DNA of 64,000 bases, taken from contig NZ_CP019431.1 in assembly GCF_009866765.1 (NCBI RefSeq), forward strand, positions 4,774,001 to 4,838,000. Reading direction: 5' to 3'. Both the position numbers and the translations under genes were made by a program. This document shows positions 41,673 to 53,345 of the stretch, in pieces. Under the pieces are notes generated by a model, which worked only from the letters and a program-made list of their open reading frames with translations, had not been told where the DNA came from and searched no databases. Position 1 is the first letter of the stretch. Each line of letters begins with the position of its first letter. The DNA comes from Pseudomonas sp. S35. Its GTDB lineage: Bacteria; Pseudomonadota; Gammaproteobacteria; Pseudomonadales; Pseudomonadaceae.

Positions 41673-43298
41673 ATGTCATTGAGGAATATGAGGATCGGTC
41701 TGCGTGCCAGTCTGAGTTTTGGGGTGTTGGCCAGCTTGCTGGTGATTGTGGGCCTGTTCGGCCTGGGGCAGATGGCCAAGCTGCGCGAAAGCGCGCTGGT
41801 CATCGAACAGTCGTGGATGCCGAGCATCGAGAATATCCACGACAGCGCGGCCTTCGCGGCGAGCATCCGTCTGGAGGCCTTGCGTCTGGTGACCACCGAT
41901 GAGTCTCGGGTGCGTGACAACAGCAGGAACCTGATCACCCGCCATCGCAGCGAGCTGCAAACCCTGTTGGACCACCATGAAACCCTGCTGACCAATGAAG
42001 AAGAGCGCGAGATGCTCACGCAGGTGAAAACCGACGTGGCCGGCTACCTGGCGATCGTCAGCCAGATGGTGGAATTGATCGATAAGGATCAGCAACAAGA
42101 CGCTATCGACCTGCTCAACAACCGTCTCGCCCCTCAAGGCACACGCCTCACCCAGAGTTTGGAAAAGCTGATCGTCTTCAACCAGAACGGCGTCGAAGCT
42201 GCAGCGGATAGCGCCGCACAGATGTATTCGAGCGCGCTATGGGTGGTCGGCCTGATCATCGTTATTGCGCTGATCGCCACTTTGCTGCTGGCGTGGCTGC
42301 TGACCCGCAGCATCACCGCGCCGCTCAGCCAGGCGCTGACCGTGGCACGCACCATCGCCGCCGGCGACTTGAGCCAGCCGATTGTCGTGAGCGGCCATGA
42401 CGAACCGGCCCAACTGCTCAGCGCCCTGGCCACCATGCAGGCACAGTTGCAGGGCACTATCCGCGGCATCAGCGAGTCGGCGCAGCAATTGGCGTCGGCC
42501 GCCGAAGAGATGAGCTCGGTGATGGAGCAAAGCACCCGTGGCCTGCAGGCGCAAAATGATGAAATCGAACAAGCCGCCACCGCTGTCACCGAGATGAGCG
42601 CGGCTGTGGACGAAGTGGCGGGCAATGCGGTGTCCAGCGCAGAAGCGTCCCAGGCCTCGGATGAAGACAGCAAGCACGGCCACTACCAGATCAGCGAGAC
42701 CATCAGCTCGATCCAGAACCTGGTGGATGAAGTACTCGGCGCCTCGAACAAGGCCGAAGGCCTGGCGGTGCAAGCCCAGGACATCAGCAAGGTGCTGGAA
42801 GTGATCCGCGGCATCGCCGGGCAGACCAACCTGCTGGCACTCAATGCGGCGATTGAAGCGGCGCGCGCGGGTGAAGCCGGGCGTGGTTTTGCGGTGGTCG
42901 CTGACGAGGTGCGTTCCCTCGCGCAGCGCACACAGGATTCCACCGAAGAAATCGAGCAGATGATCAGCGGTATCCAGCAAGGCACGCAGGACACCGTCGA
43001 AGCGTTGAACAGCAGCGCCGAGCACGCCGGCCAGACCCTGCAACGGGCCAACAGCGCCGGCAGCGCTCTGGAAAAAATCACCGCCGCCATCTCGCAGATC
43101 AGCCAGCGCAACCTGGTGATCGCCAGCGCCGCCGAGCAGCAGGCCCTGGTCGCCCGCGAAGTGGACCGCAGCCTGGTGAACATCCGCGACCTGTCGACCC
43201 AGACCGCCGCTGGCGCCACCCAGACCTCGGCCGCCAGCCAGGAACTGTCGCGCTTGGCGGTGGACCTCAACGGTTTGGTGACGCGGTTTGTCGTTTAA
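41673..43298 (+). CDS. Methyl-accepting chemotaxis protein
   Basis: The 541-residue chemoreceptor has membrane helix 1 at about 10-32, a periplasmic four-helix-bundle sensor (about 35-188), membrane helix 2 at about 190-212, HAMP at about 213-265, and a cytoplasmic signalling hairpin whose tip is [19 protein letters not shown]. It controls CheA activity. The ligand is unknown; the small sensor resembles 4HB_MCP domains. It is monocistronic, divergent from aceK. Confidence 0.95.
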   Translation: MSLRNMRIGLRASLSFGVLASLLVIVGLFGLGQMAKLRESALVIEQSWMPSIENIHDSAAFAASIRLEALRLVTTDESRVRDNSRNLITRHRSELQTLLDHHETLLTNEEEREMLTQVKTDVAGYLAIVSQMVELIDKDQQQDAIDLLNNRLAPQGTRLTQSLEKLIVFNQNGVEAAADSAAQMYSSALWVVGLIIVIALIATLLLAWLLTRSITAPLSQALTVARTIAAGDLSQPIVVSGHDEPAQLLSALATMQAQLQGTIRGISESAQQLASAAEEMSSVMEQSTRGLQAQNDEIEQAATAVTEMSAAVDEVAGNAVSSAEASQASDEDSKHGHYQISETISSIQNLVDEVLGASNKAEGLAVQAQDISKVLEVIRGIAGQTNLLALNAAIEAARAGEAGRGFAVVADEVRSLAQRTQDSTEEIEQMISGIQQGTQDTVEALNSSAEHAGQTLQRANSAGSALEKITAAISQISQRNLVIASAAEQQALVAREVDRSLVNIRDLSTQTAAGATQTSAASQELSRLAVDLNGLVTRFVV

Positions 43299-43362
43299 AC
43301 AGTGATTGTGTCGGGCAGGTGACTGGGCAACACTCGCGGCCTTATTGATGTAGGAATATTCC

Positions 43363-44259
43363 GTGAGACCTGTCGACACTCTTTACCTGTTGGGGCTGGC
43401 TGCCATCTGGGGCGCGAGCTTTTTGTTCATGCGCATTATCGCGCCGGAGATCGGCAGCGTGCCGACCGCGTTTTTCCGCGTGTCGATTGCCGCCGCCGGC
43501 TTGCTGGTGATGCTGGCGGTGATGCGGGTGCGCTGGGATTTCCAGGGCAAGTTCAAGACCGTCCTGCTGCTCGGTGTGATCAACTCCGGGATCCCCGCAA
43601 CCCTGTACTCCGTGGCAGCCCAAGTGCTGCCGGCCGGTTACTCGGCGATCTTCAATGCCACCACGCCGTTGATGGGGGTGTTGATTGGCGGGTTGTTCTT
43701 CAGTGAACGCCTGACCCCGTCGAAAATCGCCGGGGTCAGCCTGGGGCTGTTTGGCGTCGGTGTACTGACCCGCGCCGGGCCGGTGGCGTTTGACCTGCAA
43801 TTGTTGACCGGCGCTGTGGCCTGCCTGCTGGCCACCACCTGTTATGGCTTCGCCGGCTTCCTCGCACGGCGCTGGCTGGACCAACGTGGCGGGCTGGACA
43901 GTCGACTGTCGGCCTTGGGCAGCATGCTCGGTGCAACGTTGTTTCTGTTGCCGCTGTTTGCCTACAGCGCAATCAGCCAACCGCCGGCGAGTTGGGGGGG
44001 CTGGCACGTATGGTTGTCGCTGCTCGGGTTGGGGCTGATCTGTACCGCGTTTGCCTACGTCCTGTATTTCCGCCTGCTCAGCGCCATCGGGCCGGTGAGG
44101 TCAATGACCACTACCTTCCTGATCCCACCGTTCGGCGTGCTCTGGGGCGCATTGCTGCTGGATGAGCCGCTGTCCATGGCGCATCTGTGGGGCGGGGTGT
44201 TGATTGGCGCGGCGTTGTGGCTGGTGTTGCGGCCGGGGAAGCTGGCCAAGGCGTTGTAG
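43363..44259 (+). CDS. EamA/DMT-family transporter
   Basis: This 298-residue inner-membrane protein has ten hydrophobic helices in two EamA repeats (about 5-140, 155-290). The start is the GTG at 43363 with GGAATA upstream. Signature features include Trp-Gly-Ala-Ser-Phe-Leu-Phe-Met in helix 1 and Pro-Pro-Phe-Gly-Val-Leu-Trp-Gly in helix 9. It is a likely metabolite exporter with no substrate clue. The protease gene follows closely but has its own TATAAT at 44293. Confidence 0.9.
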   Translation: MRPVDTLYLLGLAAIWGASFLFMRIIAPEIGSVPTAFFRVSIAAAGLLVMLAVMRVRWDFQGKFKTVLLLGVINSGIPATLYSVAAQVLPAGYSAIFNATTPLMGVLIGGLFFSERLTPSKIAGVSLGLFGVGVLTRAGPVAFDLQLLTGAVACLLATTCYGFAGFLARRWLDQRGGLDSRLSALGSMLGATLFLLPLFAYSAISQPPASWGGWHVWLSLLGLGLICTAFAYVLYFRLLSAIGPVRSMTTTFLIPPFGVLWGALLLDEPLSMAHLWGGVLIGAALWLVLRPGKLAKAL

Positions 44260-44325
44260 TCAGGTTTCATGCGGGCCGAGAAGGACGCTCGCTATAATCG
44301 CGCGCTGATTTTTTTAGGACTACCC

Positions 44326-45117
44326 ATGATCGCACTGCCCTGGCTGTACCTGGCGCTTCTTTCCATTGGCTACGGACTGGCCCTGGCCTACGGGCAACTG
44401 GGGGTACTGGCGGCTGTGTCCGTCACCCTGCTGCTGGTCGCGGGGTACGCCGTGCGCCAGCAACGCACGTCGTGGGCGCGCTACCTGGGGCACGGGTTGT
44501 TTATCGTGCTGGCCCTTAGCCTGGCAATGCACTGGCTCCCAGGTTTCTACAACGCACGCGGCATTGACCCGCAGCGCTTCACCCCCGATTCTGTGCCCTT
44601 GTCGATGTACCTGAACCAGGACAAGCCGTTGATTGGCTTCTGGTTGTTGCTGGCCTGCCCCTGGATCGTGGCGCGACGCTCGTGGCGCCTATCTATCTGT
44701 GTCACCGCCCTGGCGTTGACCCTTACCGCCATCGCAGCCCTAGGGGGCGCAGCCTTGCTGGGAATGATCAGTTGGGCACCGAAATGGCCCGACCAGGCCT
44801 GGCTGTGGGTGCTCAATAACCTGCTGCTGGTGACACTGGTGGAAGAGGCGCTGTTCCGTGGATACATTCAAGGCGGTTTGAGCCAGCGCCTCAAACACTT
44901 GCCCTATGGCGACAACCTCGCGCTGCTGCTGGCGTCGCTGCTGTTCGGCGTGGTGCACGTGGGCGCAGGCTGGCACTGGGTACTGCTGGCGAGCATCGCC
45001 GGCGTCGGGTATGGCTTGGCGTATCGCTTTGGCGGGCTGGGTGCGGCGATTGCTACGCACTTTGGCTTGAACCTGCTGCACTTCGGGTTATTTACCTATC
45101 CCATGCTGGCCGGCTGA
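44326..45117 (+). CDS. CPBP-family intramembrane metalloprotease
   Basis: The start at 44326 is preferred because TATAAT at 44293-44298 would place transcription after the upstream in-frame ATG (44269); the product has 263 residues. Eight or so hydrophobic helices are visible. The CPBP motifs are E-E-x-x-x-R (Val-Glu-Glu-Ala-Leu-Phe-Arg-Gly, residues 173-178), Phe-Gly-Val-Val-His and the final His-Phe-Gly-Leu-Asn. Family members cleave within the membrane (type II CAAX protease-like). The substrate is unknown. Confidence 0.9.
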   Translation: MIALPWLYLALLSIGYGLALAYGQLGVLAAVSVTLLLVAGYAVRQQRTSWARYLGHGLFIVLALSLAMHWLPGFYNARGIDPQRFTPDSVPLSMYLNQDKPLIGFWLLLACPWIVARRSWRLSICVTALALTLTAIAALGGAALLGMISWAPKWPDQAWLWVLNNLLLVTLVEEALFRGYIQGGLSQRLKHLPYGDNLALLLASLLFGVVHVGAGWHWVLLASIAGVGYGLAYRFGGLGAAIATHFGLNLLHFGLFTYPMLAG

Positions 45118-45191
45118 TTGTTGCAAGAAATAAGTTAAATAAACTCCTCTCCCGGCCGATACCCCCTGAAAGCCTTGCGGATTGAACAACC

Positions 45192-46757
45192 ATGCGTAAT
45201 AACCAACCCGTTACCCAGCGCGAACGTAGCTTCCCCGCTCAGCAACGGTTGATCTCAACCACAGATGCCAAAGGCGTGATCACTTACTGCAACGACGCTT
45301 TCGTCGAGATCAGTGGGTTCACCCGCGAAGAACTGCTACGCGCCCCGCACAACCTGGTGCGTCACCCGGATGTTCCGGCGGCGGTGTTCGGGCATATGTG
45401 GGCCACGCTCAAACAAGGCTTGCCATGGATGGGCATCGTTAAGAACCGCTGCAAGACGGGCGATCACTACTGGGTCAACGCCTATGTGACGCCGGTCTTC
45501 GAAGGCAATCAGGTGGTCGGCTACGAATCGGTGCGCATCAAGCCCACCGCCGAGCAGATCCGCCGGGCCGAAGCGCTTTACCAACGCATCAATCAGGGCA
45601 AGTCGGCCGTTCCCCAGCGGGACAAGTGGCTACCGGTATTGCAGGACTGGGTGCCGTTTATTCTGGTCAGCCAGCTCAGCTTCATGATCGGTGCGTCACT
45701 CAACTCCCATTGGGGCTTTGCCCTGGCGGCGGGCTTGTCGGTGCCGTTGGGCCTGCTGGGCCTGAGCTGGCAGCAGCGCGGCCTCAAGCGCCTCCTGCGT
45801 TTGGCCGAGCAGACCACGTCCGACCCGTTGATCGCGCAGATGTACACCGACAGCCGTGGCGCCCAGGCGCGCCTGGAAATGTCGATCCTCAGCCAGGAGG
45901 CGCGTCTGAAGACGTGTCTGACGCGGTTGCAGGACACTGCTGAACACCTGAACGACCAGGCGGCGCAGTCCAATACTCTGGCGCATAACAGCTCCAGCGG
46001 TCTGGAGCGCCAGCGCGTGGAAACCGAACAGGTGGCCACGGCGGTCAACCAGATGGCGGCGACCACCCAGGAAGTCGCCAGCCATGTGCAGCGCACGGCT
46101 GACGCGACTCAGGAAGCCAATCGCCTGACCGGTCGCGGCCGCGACATCGCCGGGGAAACCCGCGAGGCGATTCAGCGTCTGTCGGTGGCTGTGGGTGAGA
46201 CCGGCGTGACCGTGACCCAACTGGCCAAGGACAGCGATGAGATCGGCGGCGTTGTCGACGTGATCAAGGGCATTGCCGACCAGACCAACCTGCTGGCGTT
46301 GAACGCTGCCATTGAAGCAGCGCGGGCCGGTGAGATGGGCCGAGGCTTTGCGGTCGTGGCCGACGAAGTTCGCCAACTGGCGCAGCGTACAGCCGAGTCG
46401 ACCGGGCAGATCCATGCCCTGATCGCCAAGCTGCAACACACTGCGGCCGCCGCCGTGCAAACCATGGACGCCGGGCATCGCCAGGCCGAAGAAGGCGTGG
46501 CGCGGGTGATGGAAGCGGATCAGGCGCTGGTGGGGATCAGTGAGGCGGTGGCGCATATCACCGACATGACCACGCAGATTGCGGCGGCGACTGAAGAGCA
46601 AAGCTCGGTGGCTGAAGAGATCAGCCGTAATATCAGTACGATTGCGTTGTTGGCGGATCAGACCTCGGAGCAGGCGCTGAACTCAGCGCAGTTGAGTGAG
46701 GAGCTGACGCATACCGCCAATACCCAATATTCACTGGTAGAGCGTTTTAACCGGTAG
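45192..46757 (+). CDS. aer: Aerotaxis-type chemoreceptor with N-terminal PAS domain
   Basis: This 521-residue Aer-like receptor has a PAS domain at about 15-115 ([23 protein letters not shown]), where FAD would bind. Two adjacent membrane segments follow at about 150-195, then the signalling domain with [12 protein letters not shown]. There is no periplasmic sensor. Aer senses redox or oxygen through FAD and steers cells accordingly. It sits just before the oxidase region; a functional link is plausible but not shown. Confidence 0.9.
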   Translation: MRNNQPVTQRERSFPAQQRLISTTDAKGVITYCNDAFVEISGFTREELLRAPHNLVRHPDVPAAVFGHMWATLKQGLPWMGIVKNRCKTGDHYWVNAYVTPVFEGNQVVGYESVRIKPTAEQIRRAEALYQRINQGKSAVPQRDKWLPVLQDWVPFILVSQLSFMIGASLNSHWGFALAAGLSVPLGLLGLSWQQRGLKRLLRLAEQTTSDPLIAQMYTDSRGAQARLEMSILSQEARLKTCLTRLQDTAEHLNDQAAQSNTLAHNSSSGLERQRVETEQVATAVNQMAATTQEVASHVQRTADATQEANRLTGRGRDIAGETREAIQRLSVAVGETGVTVTQLAKDSDEIGGVVDVIKGIADQTNLLALNAAIEAARAGEMGRGFAVVADEVRQLAQRTAESTGQIHALIAKLQHTAAAAVQTMDAGHRQAEEGVARVMEADQALVGISEAVAHITDMTTQIAAATEEQSSVAEEISRNISTIALLADQTSEQALNSAQLSEELTHTANTQYSLVERFNR

Positions 46758-46790
46758 ACCGCTATCGGGGGCTTGCCCCCGATAAGGCCC
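46757..46790. repeat. Single REP-like hairpin between convergent genes
   Basis: ATCGGGGGC and GCCCCCGAT form a near-perfect stem (46764-46783) flanked by GACCGCT, as in the REP doublets elsewhere in the window. It lies exactly between the stops of aer and the convergent hydrolase gene and may terminate both. Confidence 0.6.
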
Positions 46791-47482
46791 TAACAGCCGC
46801 CGAGAAACCCGGCAACTTGCACCGCAGCAGCCTCCAGATGCTGCTCATGGCTGAACCCCGAGGCCTTCAACGGCTTCAAATCATGATCCCCCGCCACCAA
46901 CCACATCACCTCGATGCTCGGTGACAACGCATACCCCTCCACCGCCGCCCGATTGCCCAACGCATCGCGCTCGCCCTGCACAATCAACGTCGGCGTCTTC
47001 AACCGCGCCAAGTGCTCGACCCGTGGCTTTTCCGGCTTGCCCACCGCGTAGAACGGATAGCCTAGGCACACCAACCCGTCCGCGCCCAACTCATCGGCCA
47101 ACAAACTGGCCATGCGACCGCCCATGGACTTGCCGCCAACCGCCAATGCCCCAGTGACATGACGTCGCACCTGGGCATGCACCTCGCGCCAGGCTTCCAG
47201 CAGTTTGGGCGCCGGGTTCGGCGGGCGTTTGCCGCCGTCCAACCGGCGCTGGGCCATGTAGGGAAACTCGAAGCGCAACACGTTGACGCCATGCCCGGCA
47301 AGGCGTGCAGCCATGTCGCTCATGAAGGATGAGTCCATCGGTGCGCCGGCGCCGTGGGCCAGGATCAGCGTCACCGGCGTACGCGCGATAGACCCTTTCG
47401 CCCCATCCCACAACCAGCCGCGTTCCCGCACACACTGCGCCCATTGATCCCCGTCAATACTGGCCTTGTGCTCTTTGCCCAT
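46790..47482 (-). CDS. Alpha/beta hydrolase of the Tex30/KANL3-like family
   Basis: The protein has about 230 residues from the ATG at 47482 (Met-Gly-Lys-Glu-His); longer in-frame starts overlap the ccoN promoter region. It has His-Gly-Ala-Gly-Ala-Pro-Met-Asp-Ser, nucleophile Gly-Gly-Lys-Ser-Met-Gly-Gly-Arg (Ser), acid Asp in Gln-Gly-Glu-Arg-Asp and the catalytic His in Gly-Asp-His-Asp-Leu. The family is widespread but its substrates are unknown. It is cytoplasmic and divergent from ccoN1. Confidence 0.85.
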   Translation of the reverse strand: MGKEHKASIDGDQWAQCVRERGWLWDGAKGSIARTPVTLILAHGAGAPMDSSFMSDMAARLAGHGVNVLRFEFPYMAQRRLDGGKRPPNPAPKLLEAWREVHAQVRRHVTGALAVGGKSMGGRMASLLADELGADGLVCLGYPFYAVGKPEKPRVEHLARLKTPTLIVQGERDALGNRAAVEGYALSPSIEVMWLVAGDHDLKPLKASGFSHEQHLEAAAVQVAGFLGGC

Positions 47483-47561
47483 GCTTGCCTCGCTATTTAG
47501 TCTGCCTATAACTCCAGCCCAAGTGCCGCACTTGCTTGGGTTGAACCGTGGATGGGGAACC

Positions 47562-48986
47562 ATGAACACTACTTTAAGTACCGCCTATAACTACAAGGTG
47601 GTCCGCCAATTCGCCATTATGACGGTGGTGTGGGGCATCGTCGGCATGGGGCTCGGGGTTTTTCTCGCCGCCCAATTGGTTTGGCCCGCGCTCAACTTCG
47701 ATTTGCCCTGGACCAGCTTTGGCCGTTTGCGCCCACTGCACACCAACGCGGTGATCTTCGCCTTCGGCGGCTGCGCGCTGTTTGCCAGTTCGTTCTACTC
47801 GGTGCAACGCACCTGCCAAACCCAGCTGTTCGCGCCGAAAATCGCTGCGTTCTGCTTCTGGGGCTGGCAACTTGTCATCCTCTTGGCCGCGATCACCTTG
47901 CCGCTGGGCTACACCAGTTCCAAGGAATACGCCGAGCTGGAATGGCCGATCGACATTCTGATCACCATCGTCTGGGTGGCCTACGCCATCGTGTTCTTCG
48001 GCACGGTGATGAAGCGCAACACCAAGCACATCTACGTTGGTAACTGGTTCTTCGGTGCGTTCATCATCACCGTGGCGATCCTGCATATCGTCAACAACCT
48101 GGAAATCCCGGTCAGCCTGACCAAGTCCTACAGCCTTTACGGCGGTGCGACGGATGCCATGGTGCAATGGTGGTATGGGCACAACGCGGTAGGCTTTTTC
48201 CTCACCGCTGGCTTCTTGGGGATGATGTACTACTTCGTGCCCAAGCAGGCCGAGCGTCCGGTGTATTCCTACCGCTTGTCCATCGTGCACTTCTGGGCAC
48301 TGATCACCCTGTACATCTGGGCCGGTCCGCACCATTTGCACTACACCGCGCTGCCGGACTGGGCACAGTCCCTGGGCATGGTGATGTCGCTGGTGCTGCT
48401 GGCACCGAGCTGGGGCGGCATGATCAACGGCATGATGACCCTGTCGGGCGCCTGGCATAAGTTGCGCAGCGACCCGATCCTGCGCTTCCTCGTGGTCTCC
48501 CTGGCGTTCTACGGCATGTCGACCTTCGAAGGCCCGATGATGGCGATCAAGACCGTCAACGCCCTCTCCCACTACACCGACTGGACCATCGGCCACGTAC
48601 ACGCCGGGGCTCTGGGCTGGGTGGCGATGATTTCCATCGGCGCGCTGTACCACATGATCCCGAAAATCTTCGGTCGCGAGCAGATGTACAGCCTCGGCCT
48701 GATCAACGCGCACTTCTGGCTGGCCACCATCGGCACCGTGCTCTACATCGCCTCGATGTGGGTCAACGGCATCGCCCAGGGCCTGATGTGGCGTGCGATC
48801 AATGAAGACGGCACTTTGACCTACTCCTTCGTCGAAACCCTGGTGGCCAGCCACCCAGGCTTCATCGTGCGACTGGTGGGCGGTGCAGTGTTCCTCAGCG
48901 GTATGTTCCTGATGGCTTACAACACCTGGCGCACCGTGCGTTCGCCGCAGCCAGTCGACGCCACTACCACTGCGCAGCTGGCCTGA
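47562..48986 (+). CDS. ccoN: cbb3-type cytochrome c oxidase subunit I, copy 1
   Basis: This is the catalytic subunit, containing low-spin heme b and the heme b3-CuB centre. It has 474 residues from the ATG at 47562, after GGGGAA. About 12 membrane helices carry the conserved heme and copper histidines ([22 protein letters not shown]). No Anr box is visible upstream, which fits the cco1 of other pseudomonads being expressed also at higher oxygen. It heads ccoNOQP operon 1. Confidence 0.96.
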
Positions 48987-48996
48987 GGAGTCTGTG

Positions 48997-49605
48997 ATGA
49001 AACACGAAACGATTGAAAAGAACGTCGGCCTGCTGATGCTGCTGATGGTGCTCGCCGTGAGCATCGGCGGCCTGACCCAGATCGTCCCGCTGTTCTTCCA
49101 GGACGTGACCAACAAGCCGGTCGAAGGCATGAAGCCCTACACCGCGCTGCAGCTGGAAGGCCGTGACATCTACATCCGCGAAGGCTGCGTACAGTGCCAC
49201 TCGCAGATGATCCGCCCGTTCCGCGCCGAAACCGAACGCTACGGCCACTACTCGGTGGCGGGCGAGAGCGTGTGGGACCACCCGTTCCTGTGGGGCTCCA
49301 AGCGCACCGGCCCAGACCTGGCCCGCGTCGGCGCCCGCTACTCGGACGATTGGCACCGCGCGCACTTGTACAACCCGCGCAACGTGGTGCCCGAGTCGAA
49401 AATGCCGGCCTACCCGTGGCTCGTCACGGCCCAGGTCGACAGCAGCCACACCGAAACCAAGTTAAAGGTGATGCGCACCCTCGGCGTGCCGTACACCGAC
49501 GACGACATCACTGCCGCTGTCGCCAGCCTCAAGGGCAAGACCGAGATGGACGCGCTGGTTTCATACCTGCAAGTGCTCGGCACTGCCATCAAGAGCAAGA
49601 GGTGA
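48997..49605 (+). CDS. ccoO: cbb3 oxidase subunit II (monoheme cytochrome c), copy 1
   Basis: This 202-residue protein has one N-terminal membrane anchor (about 10-30) and a single heme c site Cys-Val-Gln-Cys-His-Ser, plus a methionine region (Glu-Ser-Lys-Met-Pro-Ala-Tyr-Pro). The ATG at 48997 directly follows a GTG in frame (48994); the ATG, matching copy 2, is preferred. It lies 10 bases after ccoN1. CcoO passes electrons to CcoN. Confidence 0.96.
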
Positions 49606-49608
49606 GCC

Positions 49609-49809
49609 ATGGGATTTGAATTCGATGCGGGCACCATCCGCGGCCTTGGCACGCTGGTCGTCGCCATCGCCTTTATCGGCCTGTCGCTGTGGGTGTTCAA
49701 CAACCGGCGCAATGCGGAATTCGAGCAGGCACGCCTGCTGCCGTTCGCCGATGAACCTTCTCCATCCGACGCTCAAGAAGAGCCTGCAACAAGGAGCAAC
49801 CGGCCATGA
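49609..49809 (+). CDS. ccoQ: cbb3 oxidase subunit CcoQ, copy 1
   Basis: This 66-residue protein has one membrane helix at about 10-30 ([10 protein letters not shown]) and a charged tail. CcoQ stabilises the assembled oxidase. It lies 3 bases after ccoO1 and overlaps ccoP1 by 4. Confidence 0.9.
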   Translation: MGFEFDAGTIRGLGTLVVAIAFIGLSLWVFNNRRNAEFEQARLLPFADEPSPSDAQEEPATRSNRP

Positions 49810-50753
49810 CCCTATTCTGGAGTACATGGATCTGCGTACTGACCCTCGGCAGCCTGATCGGCCTGACGTGGCTGTTGATCGGCACCCGCAAGGGCGAGAC
49901 CAAGGGCAGCGTCGACCAGACCATGGGCCACGCCTTCGACGGTATCGAGGAATACGACAACCCGCTGCCCCAATGGTGGTTCATGCTGTTCGCCGGCACC
50001 CTGGTGTTTGCGGTCGGCTACCTGGTGCTCTACCCAGGCCTGGGCAATTGGAAAGGCGTACTGCCGGGCTATGAAGACGGCTGGACCTCGACCAAGGAAT
50101 GGGACAAGGAAATGGCCAAGGCCGACACCAAGTTCGGGCCGATCTTCGCCAAATTCTCGGCCATGCCCGTGGAAGAAGTCGCCAAAGACCCGCAAGCGCT
50201 GAAGATGGGCGGTCGCCTGTTCGCCTCCAACTGCGCGGTGTGCCACGGCTCGGATGCCAAGGGCGCGTTCGGCTTCCCCAACCTGGCGGACAACATCTGG
50301 CGCTGGGGCGGTTCGGCTGAGGCGATCAAGACCACCATCCTGAACGGTCGCCACGCGGCGATGCCGGCCTGGGGTGAAATGCTGGGCGATGAAGGGGTGA
50401 AGAACGTCGCCGCCTATGTCCGTCACGATCTGGCCAAGTTGCCACTGCCGGCCGACAGCACCGCCGACCTGGATGCGGGCAAAGCCGCATTCAACACCAC
50501 CTGCGTGGCGTGCCACGGGCCGGAAGGCCACGGTATGGAAATCATGGGGGCGCCGAACCTGACGCTGCCAGGCGGCTATATCTACGGCACCAGCCTGGCG
50601 CAGTTGCAGCAGACCATTCGCCATGGCCGCCAAGGTCAAATGCCGGCGCAGGAAGTGCTGCAAGGCAACGACAAAGTGCATCTGCTGGCCGCCTACGTGT
50701 ATAGCCTGTCCCATAACGCTGATGGCGCAACGCCAGAAAGCCCCGCTCAGTAA
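49806..50753 (+). CDS. ccoP: cbb3 oxidase subunit III (diheme cytochrome c), copy 1
   Basis: The 315-residue protein has an N-terminal anchor (about 5-25) and a second membrane segment near 55-75 after the conserved Glu-Tyr-Asp-Asn-Pro-Leu-Pro. Two heme c motifs follow: Cys-Ala-Val-Cys-His near 140 and Cys-Val-Ala-Cys-His near 234. CcoP accepts electrons from soluble cytochromes. A strong hairpin follows the gene. Confidence 0.96.
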   Translation: MTLFWSTWICVLTLGSLIGLTWLLIGTRKGETKGSVDQTMGHAFDGIEEYDNPLPQWWFMLFAGTLVFAVGYLVLYPGLGNWKGVLPGYEDGWTSTKEWDKEMAKADTKFGPIFAKFSAMPVEEVAKDPQALKMGGRLFASNCAVCHGSDAKGAFGFPNLADNIWRWGGSAEAIKTTILNGRHAAMPAWGEMLGDEGVKNVAAYVRHDLAKLPLPADSTADLDAGKAAFNTTCVACHGPEGHGMEIMGAPNLTLPGGYIYGTSLAQLQQTIRHGRQGQMPAQEVLQGNDKVHLLAAYVYSLSHNADGATPESPAQ

Positions 50754-50760
50754 CCTTCGA

Positions 50761-50785
50761 CTGCCGCCCCGCTCCGGGGCGGCAG
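50761..50785 (+). terminator. Hairpin after cco operon 1
   Basis: CTGCCGCCCCG pairs perfectly with CGGGGCGGCAG around a 3-base loop. No T-run follows; it probably ends or protects the cco1 transcript. Confidence 0.6.
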
Positions 50786-51004
50786 CGCCCTCGCCACAGT
50801 GACAAAGCGTCGCACCCCTTCCAAAGCACAACTTTCCCCCCTCGCCATTCGGGTCTACGCTTGCCCCACAGCGGACCGATTCCGGCGTACGCAACGGCTG
50901 TCGTTGCGACCCCGCAAATTTCCTGTCCACTCGATCAGCTTTCGATTTCCGATTTTGTCCTTACACCAAACATGGAAAGGGCGCAGAATCTGGCGTGGAA
51001 CGCA

Positions 51005-51018
51005 TTGATCCAGGTCAG
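51005..51018 (+). promoter_or_regulatory. Anr/FNR box before cco operon 2
   Basis: TTGAT-CCAG-GTCAG fits the Anr consensus TTGAT-N4-ATCAA in the first half and three of five positions of the second. It is centred about 91 bases before the ccoN2 start, which leaves room for a class II promoter start near 51053. The same 14 bases recur before ccoG. The rest of the 349-base gap (50754-51102) holds the cco1 hairpin and no gene. Confidence 0.7.
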
Positions 51019-51102
51019 CCATTGCGTTGCAATGGCCCCTCGCTTTCTACATACTTGCGGCCGATTTTACCTATAAAAAAACCTAAACCGTGGAACCTTA
51101 GA

Positions 51103-52545
51103 ATGAGCACAGCAATCAGTCCGACTGCTTATAACTATAAGGTAGTCCGCCAGTTCGCCATCATGACGGTGGTCTGGGGGATCCTTGGCATGGGGCTCGG
51201 GGTGTTCATCGCCTCGCAACTGGTCTGGCCGGAATTGAATTTCGACTTGCCCTGGACGACCTTCGGTCGCCTGCGCCCGCTGCACACGAACCTTGTGATT
51301 TTCGCCTTCGGCGGATGTGCATTGTTTGCCACCTCCTACTATGTCGTGCAGCGCACCTGCCAGACACGACTGATCTCCGACGGCCTCGCCGCCTTTACCT
51401 TCTGGGGTTGGCAAGCAGTCATCGTCGGCGCCATCGTCAGCCTGCCGCTGGGCTACACCACCACCAAGGAATACGCCGAGCTGGAATGGCCGATCGCCAT
51501 TTTGCTGGCGATTGTGTGGGTGACCTACGGCGCGGTGTTCTTCGGCACCATCGTCAAGCGCAAGACCAAGCACATCTACGTGGGCAACTGGTTCTATGGT
51601 GCGTTCATCGTGGTCACGGCGATGCTGCACATCGTCAACCACGCGTCGTTGCCGGTGAGCCTGTTCAAGTCCTACTCGGCCTATGCCGGTGCGACGGACG
51701 CGATGATCCAGTGGTGGTACGGGCACAATGCCGTAGGTTTTTTCCTGACCACCGGTTTCCTGGGGATGATGTACTACTTCGTGCCGAAACAGGCCGAACG
51801 TCCTATTTACTCCTACCGCTTGTCCATCGTGCACTTCTGGGCACTGATCACCCTGTACATCTGGGCCGGCCCGCACCACTTGCACTACACCGCGCTGCCG
51901 GATTGGGCGCAGTCCCTGGGCATGGCGATGTCGATCATCCTGCTGGCCCCGAGCTGGGGCGGCATGATCAACGGCATGATGACCCTGTCGGGCGCCTGGC
52001 ATAAATTGCGCACCGACCCGATCCTGCGTTTCCTCGTGGTCTCCCTGGCGTTCTACGGCATGTCGACCTTCGAAGGGCCGATGATGGCGATCAAGACCGT
52101 CAACTCGCTGTCCCACTACACCGACTGGACCATCGGCCATGTACACGCCGGTGCCCTCGGCTGGGTGGCGATGATCTCCATCGGCGCGCTGTACCACATG
52201 ATCCCCAAACTGTTCGGCCGTGCGCAGATGCACAGCGTCGGGCTGATCAACACGCACTTCTGGCTGGCCACCATCGGCACCGTGCTCTACATCGCCTCGA
52301 TGTGGGTCAACGGCATCACCCAAGGCCTGATGTGGCGTGCGATCAACGATGACGGCACCCTCACCTACTCCTTCGTCGAAGCGCTGCAAGCCAGCCATCC
52401 GGGCTACATCGTCCGCGCCTTGGGCGGTGCGTTCTTTGCCGCCGGCATGCTGTTCATGGCCTACAACGTCTGGCGCACCGTACGTGCCTCGGACCCGGCG
52501 CAAGCCGAAGCCGCCGCCCAGATCGCCGTTGTGGGAGCCCACTGA
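51103..52545 (+). CDS. ccoN: cbb3-type cytochrome c oxidase subunit I, copy 2
   Basis: This 480-residue paralogue of the 47562 gene has nearly identical helices and all heme and copper histidines. The start at 51103 corresponds to copy 1 (Met-Ser-Thr-Ala ... Tyr-Asn-Tyr-Lys-Val-Val). The two copies diverge mostly at the ends. It overlaps ccoO2 by one base (TGATG). It is the first gene of the second operon, preceded by an Anr box, consistent with induction at low oxygen. Confidence 0.96.
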   Translation: MSTAISPTAYNYKVVRQFAIMTVVWGILGMGLGVFIASQLVWPELNFDLPWTTFGRLRPLHTNLVIFAFGGCALFATSYYVVQRTCQTRLISDGLAAFTFWGWQAVIVGAIVSLPLGYTTTKEYAELEWPIAILLAIVWVTYGAVFFGTIVKRKTKHIYVGNWFYGAFIVVTAMLHIVNHASLPVSLFKSYSAYAGATDAMIQWWYGHNAVGFFLTTGFLGMMYYFVPKQAERPIYSYRLSIVHFWALITLYIWAGPHHLHYTALPDWAQSLGMAMSIILLAPSWGGMINGMMTLSGAWHKLRTDPILRFLVVSLAFYGMSTFEGPMMAIKTVNSLSHYTDWTIGHVHAGALGWVAMISIGALYHMIPKLFGRAQMHSVGLINTHFWLATIGTVLYIASMWVNGITQGLMWRAINDDGTLTYSFVEALQASHPGYIVRALGGAFFAAGMLFMAYNVWRTVRASDPAQAEAAAQIAVVGAH

Positions 52546-53153
52546 TGAAGCATGAAGTAGTCGAGAAGAATATCGGCCTGCTGGCCTTCTTCATGGTCAT
52601 CGCCGTGAGTATCGGCGGCCTGACCCAGATCGTTCCGCTGTTTTTCCAGGACGTGACCAACAAGCCGGTCGAAGGCATGAAGCCGCGCACCGCCCTTGAA
52701 CTGGAAGGCCGCGACGTCTACATCGCCAACGGTTGTGTCGGCTGCCACTCGCAGATGATCCGCCCGTTCCGCGCCGAAACCGAACGCTACGGCCACTACT
52801 CGGTCGCCGGTGAAAGTGTGTGGGACCACCCGTTCCTGTGGGGTTCCAAACGTACCGGCCCGGACCTCGCCCGTGTGGGCGGGCGTTACTCTGATGACTG
52901 GCAGCGTGCGCACTTGTACAACCCGCGCAACGTGGTGCCTGAGTCGAAAATGCCGGCGTACCCGTTCCTCGTGGAAAACAAGCTCGACGGCAAGGACACC
53001 GCGAAGAAGATGGAAGTCTTGCGCACCCTGGGCGTGCCCTACACCGACGAAGACATCGCCGGTGCAGCCGCAGCCGTCAAGGGCAAGACCGAAATGGACG
53101 CATTGGTGGCCTACCTGCAAGGCCTGGGCACCATCATCAAAAGCAAACGGTGA
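52545..53153 (+). CDS. ccoO: cbb3 oxidase subunit II, copy 2
   Basis: The 202-residue protein has one anchor helix and a heme c site Cys-Val-Gly-Cys-His-Ser, where copy 1 has Gln in place of Gly. It is closely similar to copy 1 apart from a stretch near 150-165. It is translationally coupled to ccoN2 through the TGATG overlap. Confidence 0.96.
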   Translation: MKHEVVEKNIGLLAFFMVIAVSIGGLTQIVPLFFQDVTNKPVEGMKPRTALELEGRDVYIANGCVGCHSQMIRPFRAETERYGHYSVAGESVWDHPFLWGSKRTGPDLARVGGRYSDDWQRAHLYNPRNVVPESKMPAYPFLVENKLDGKDTAKKMEVLRTLGVPYTDEDIAGAAAAVKGKTEMDALVAYLQGLGTIIKSKR

Positions 53154-53159
53154 TTCTTC

Positions 53160-53345
53160 ATGGATATCGGGATGATTCGTGGCCTGGGCACCGTTGTGGT
53201 GATGGTGGCCTTTATCGGCCTGGCGTTGTGGGTGTTCAGCCCCAAGCGCAAGTCGGAGTTTGAAGACGCGACCTTGCTGCCCTTTGCGGATGATCCCGAA
53301 GCCATCAAGCACGTCGAGCAAGCTTCTAGGAGTAACAAAGAATGA
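53160..53345 (+). CDS. ccoQ: cbb3 oxidase subunit CcoQ, copy 2
   Basis: This 61-residue single-helix protein is clearly related to copy 1 (Ile-Arg-Gly-Leu-Gly-Thr at the N-terminus, Leu-Pro-Phe-Ala-Asp-Asp before the tail). It overlaps ccoP2 by 4 bases. Confidence 0.9.
   Translation: MDIGMIRGLGTVVVMVAFIGLALWVFSPKRKSEFEDATLLPFADDPEAIKHVEQASRSNKE

Noticed and set aside
47574..52542. Two similar long antisense frames opposite ccoN copies 1 and 2
   Set aside because: Their mutual similarity merely reflects the similarity of the two ccoN genes on the other strand.
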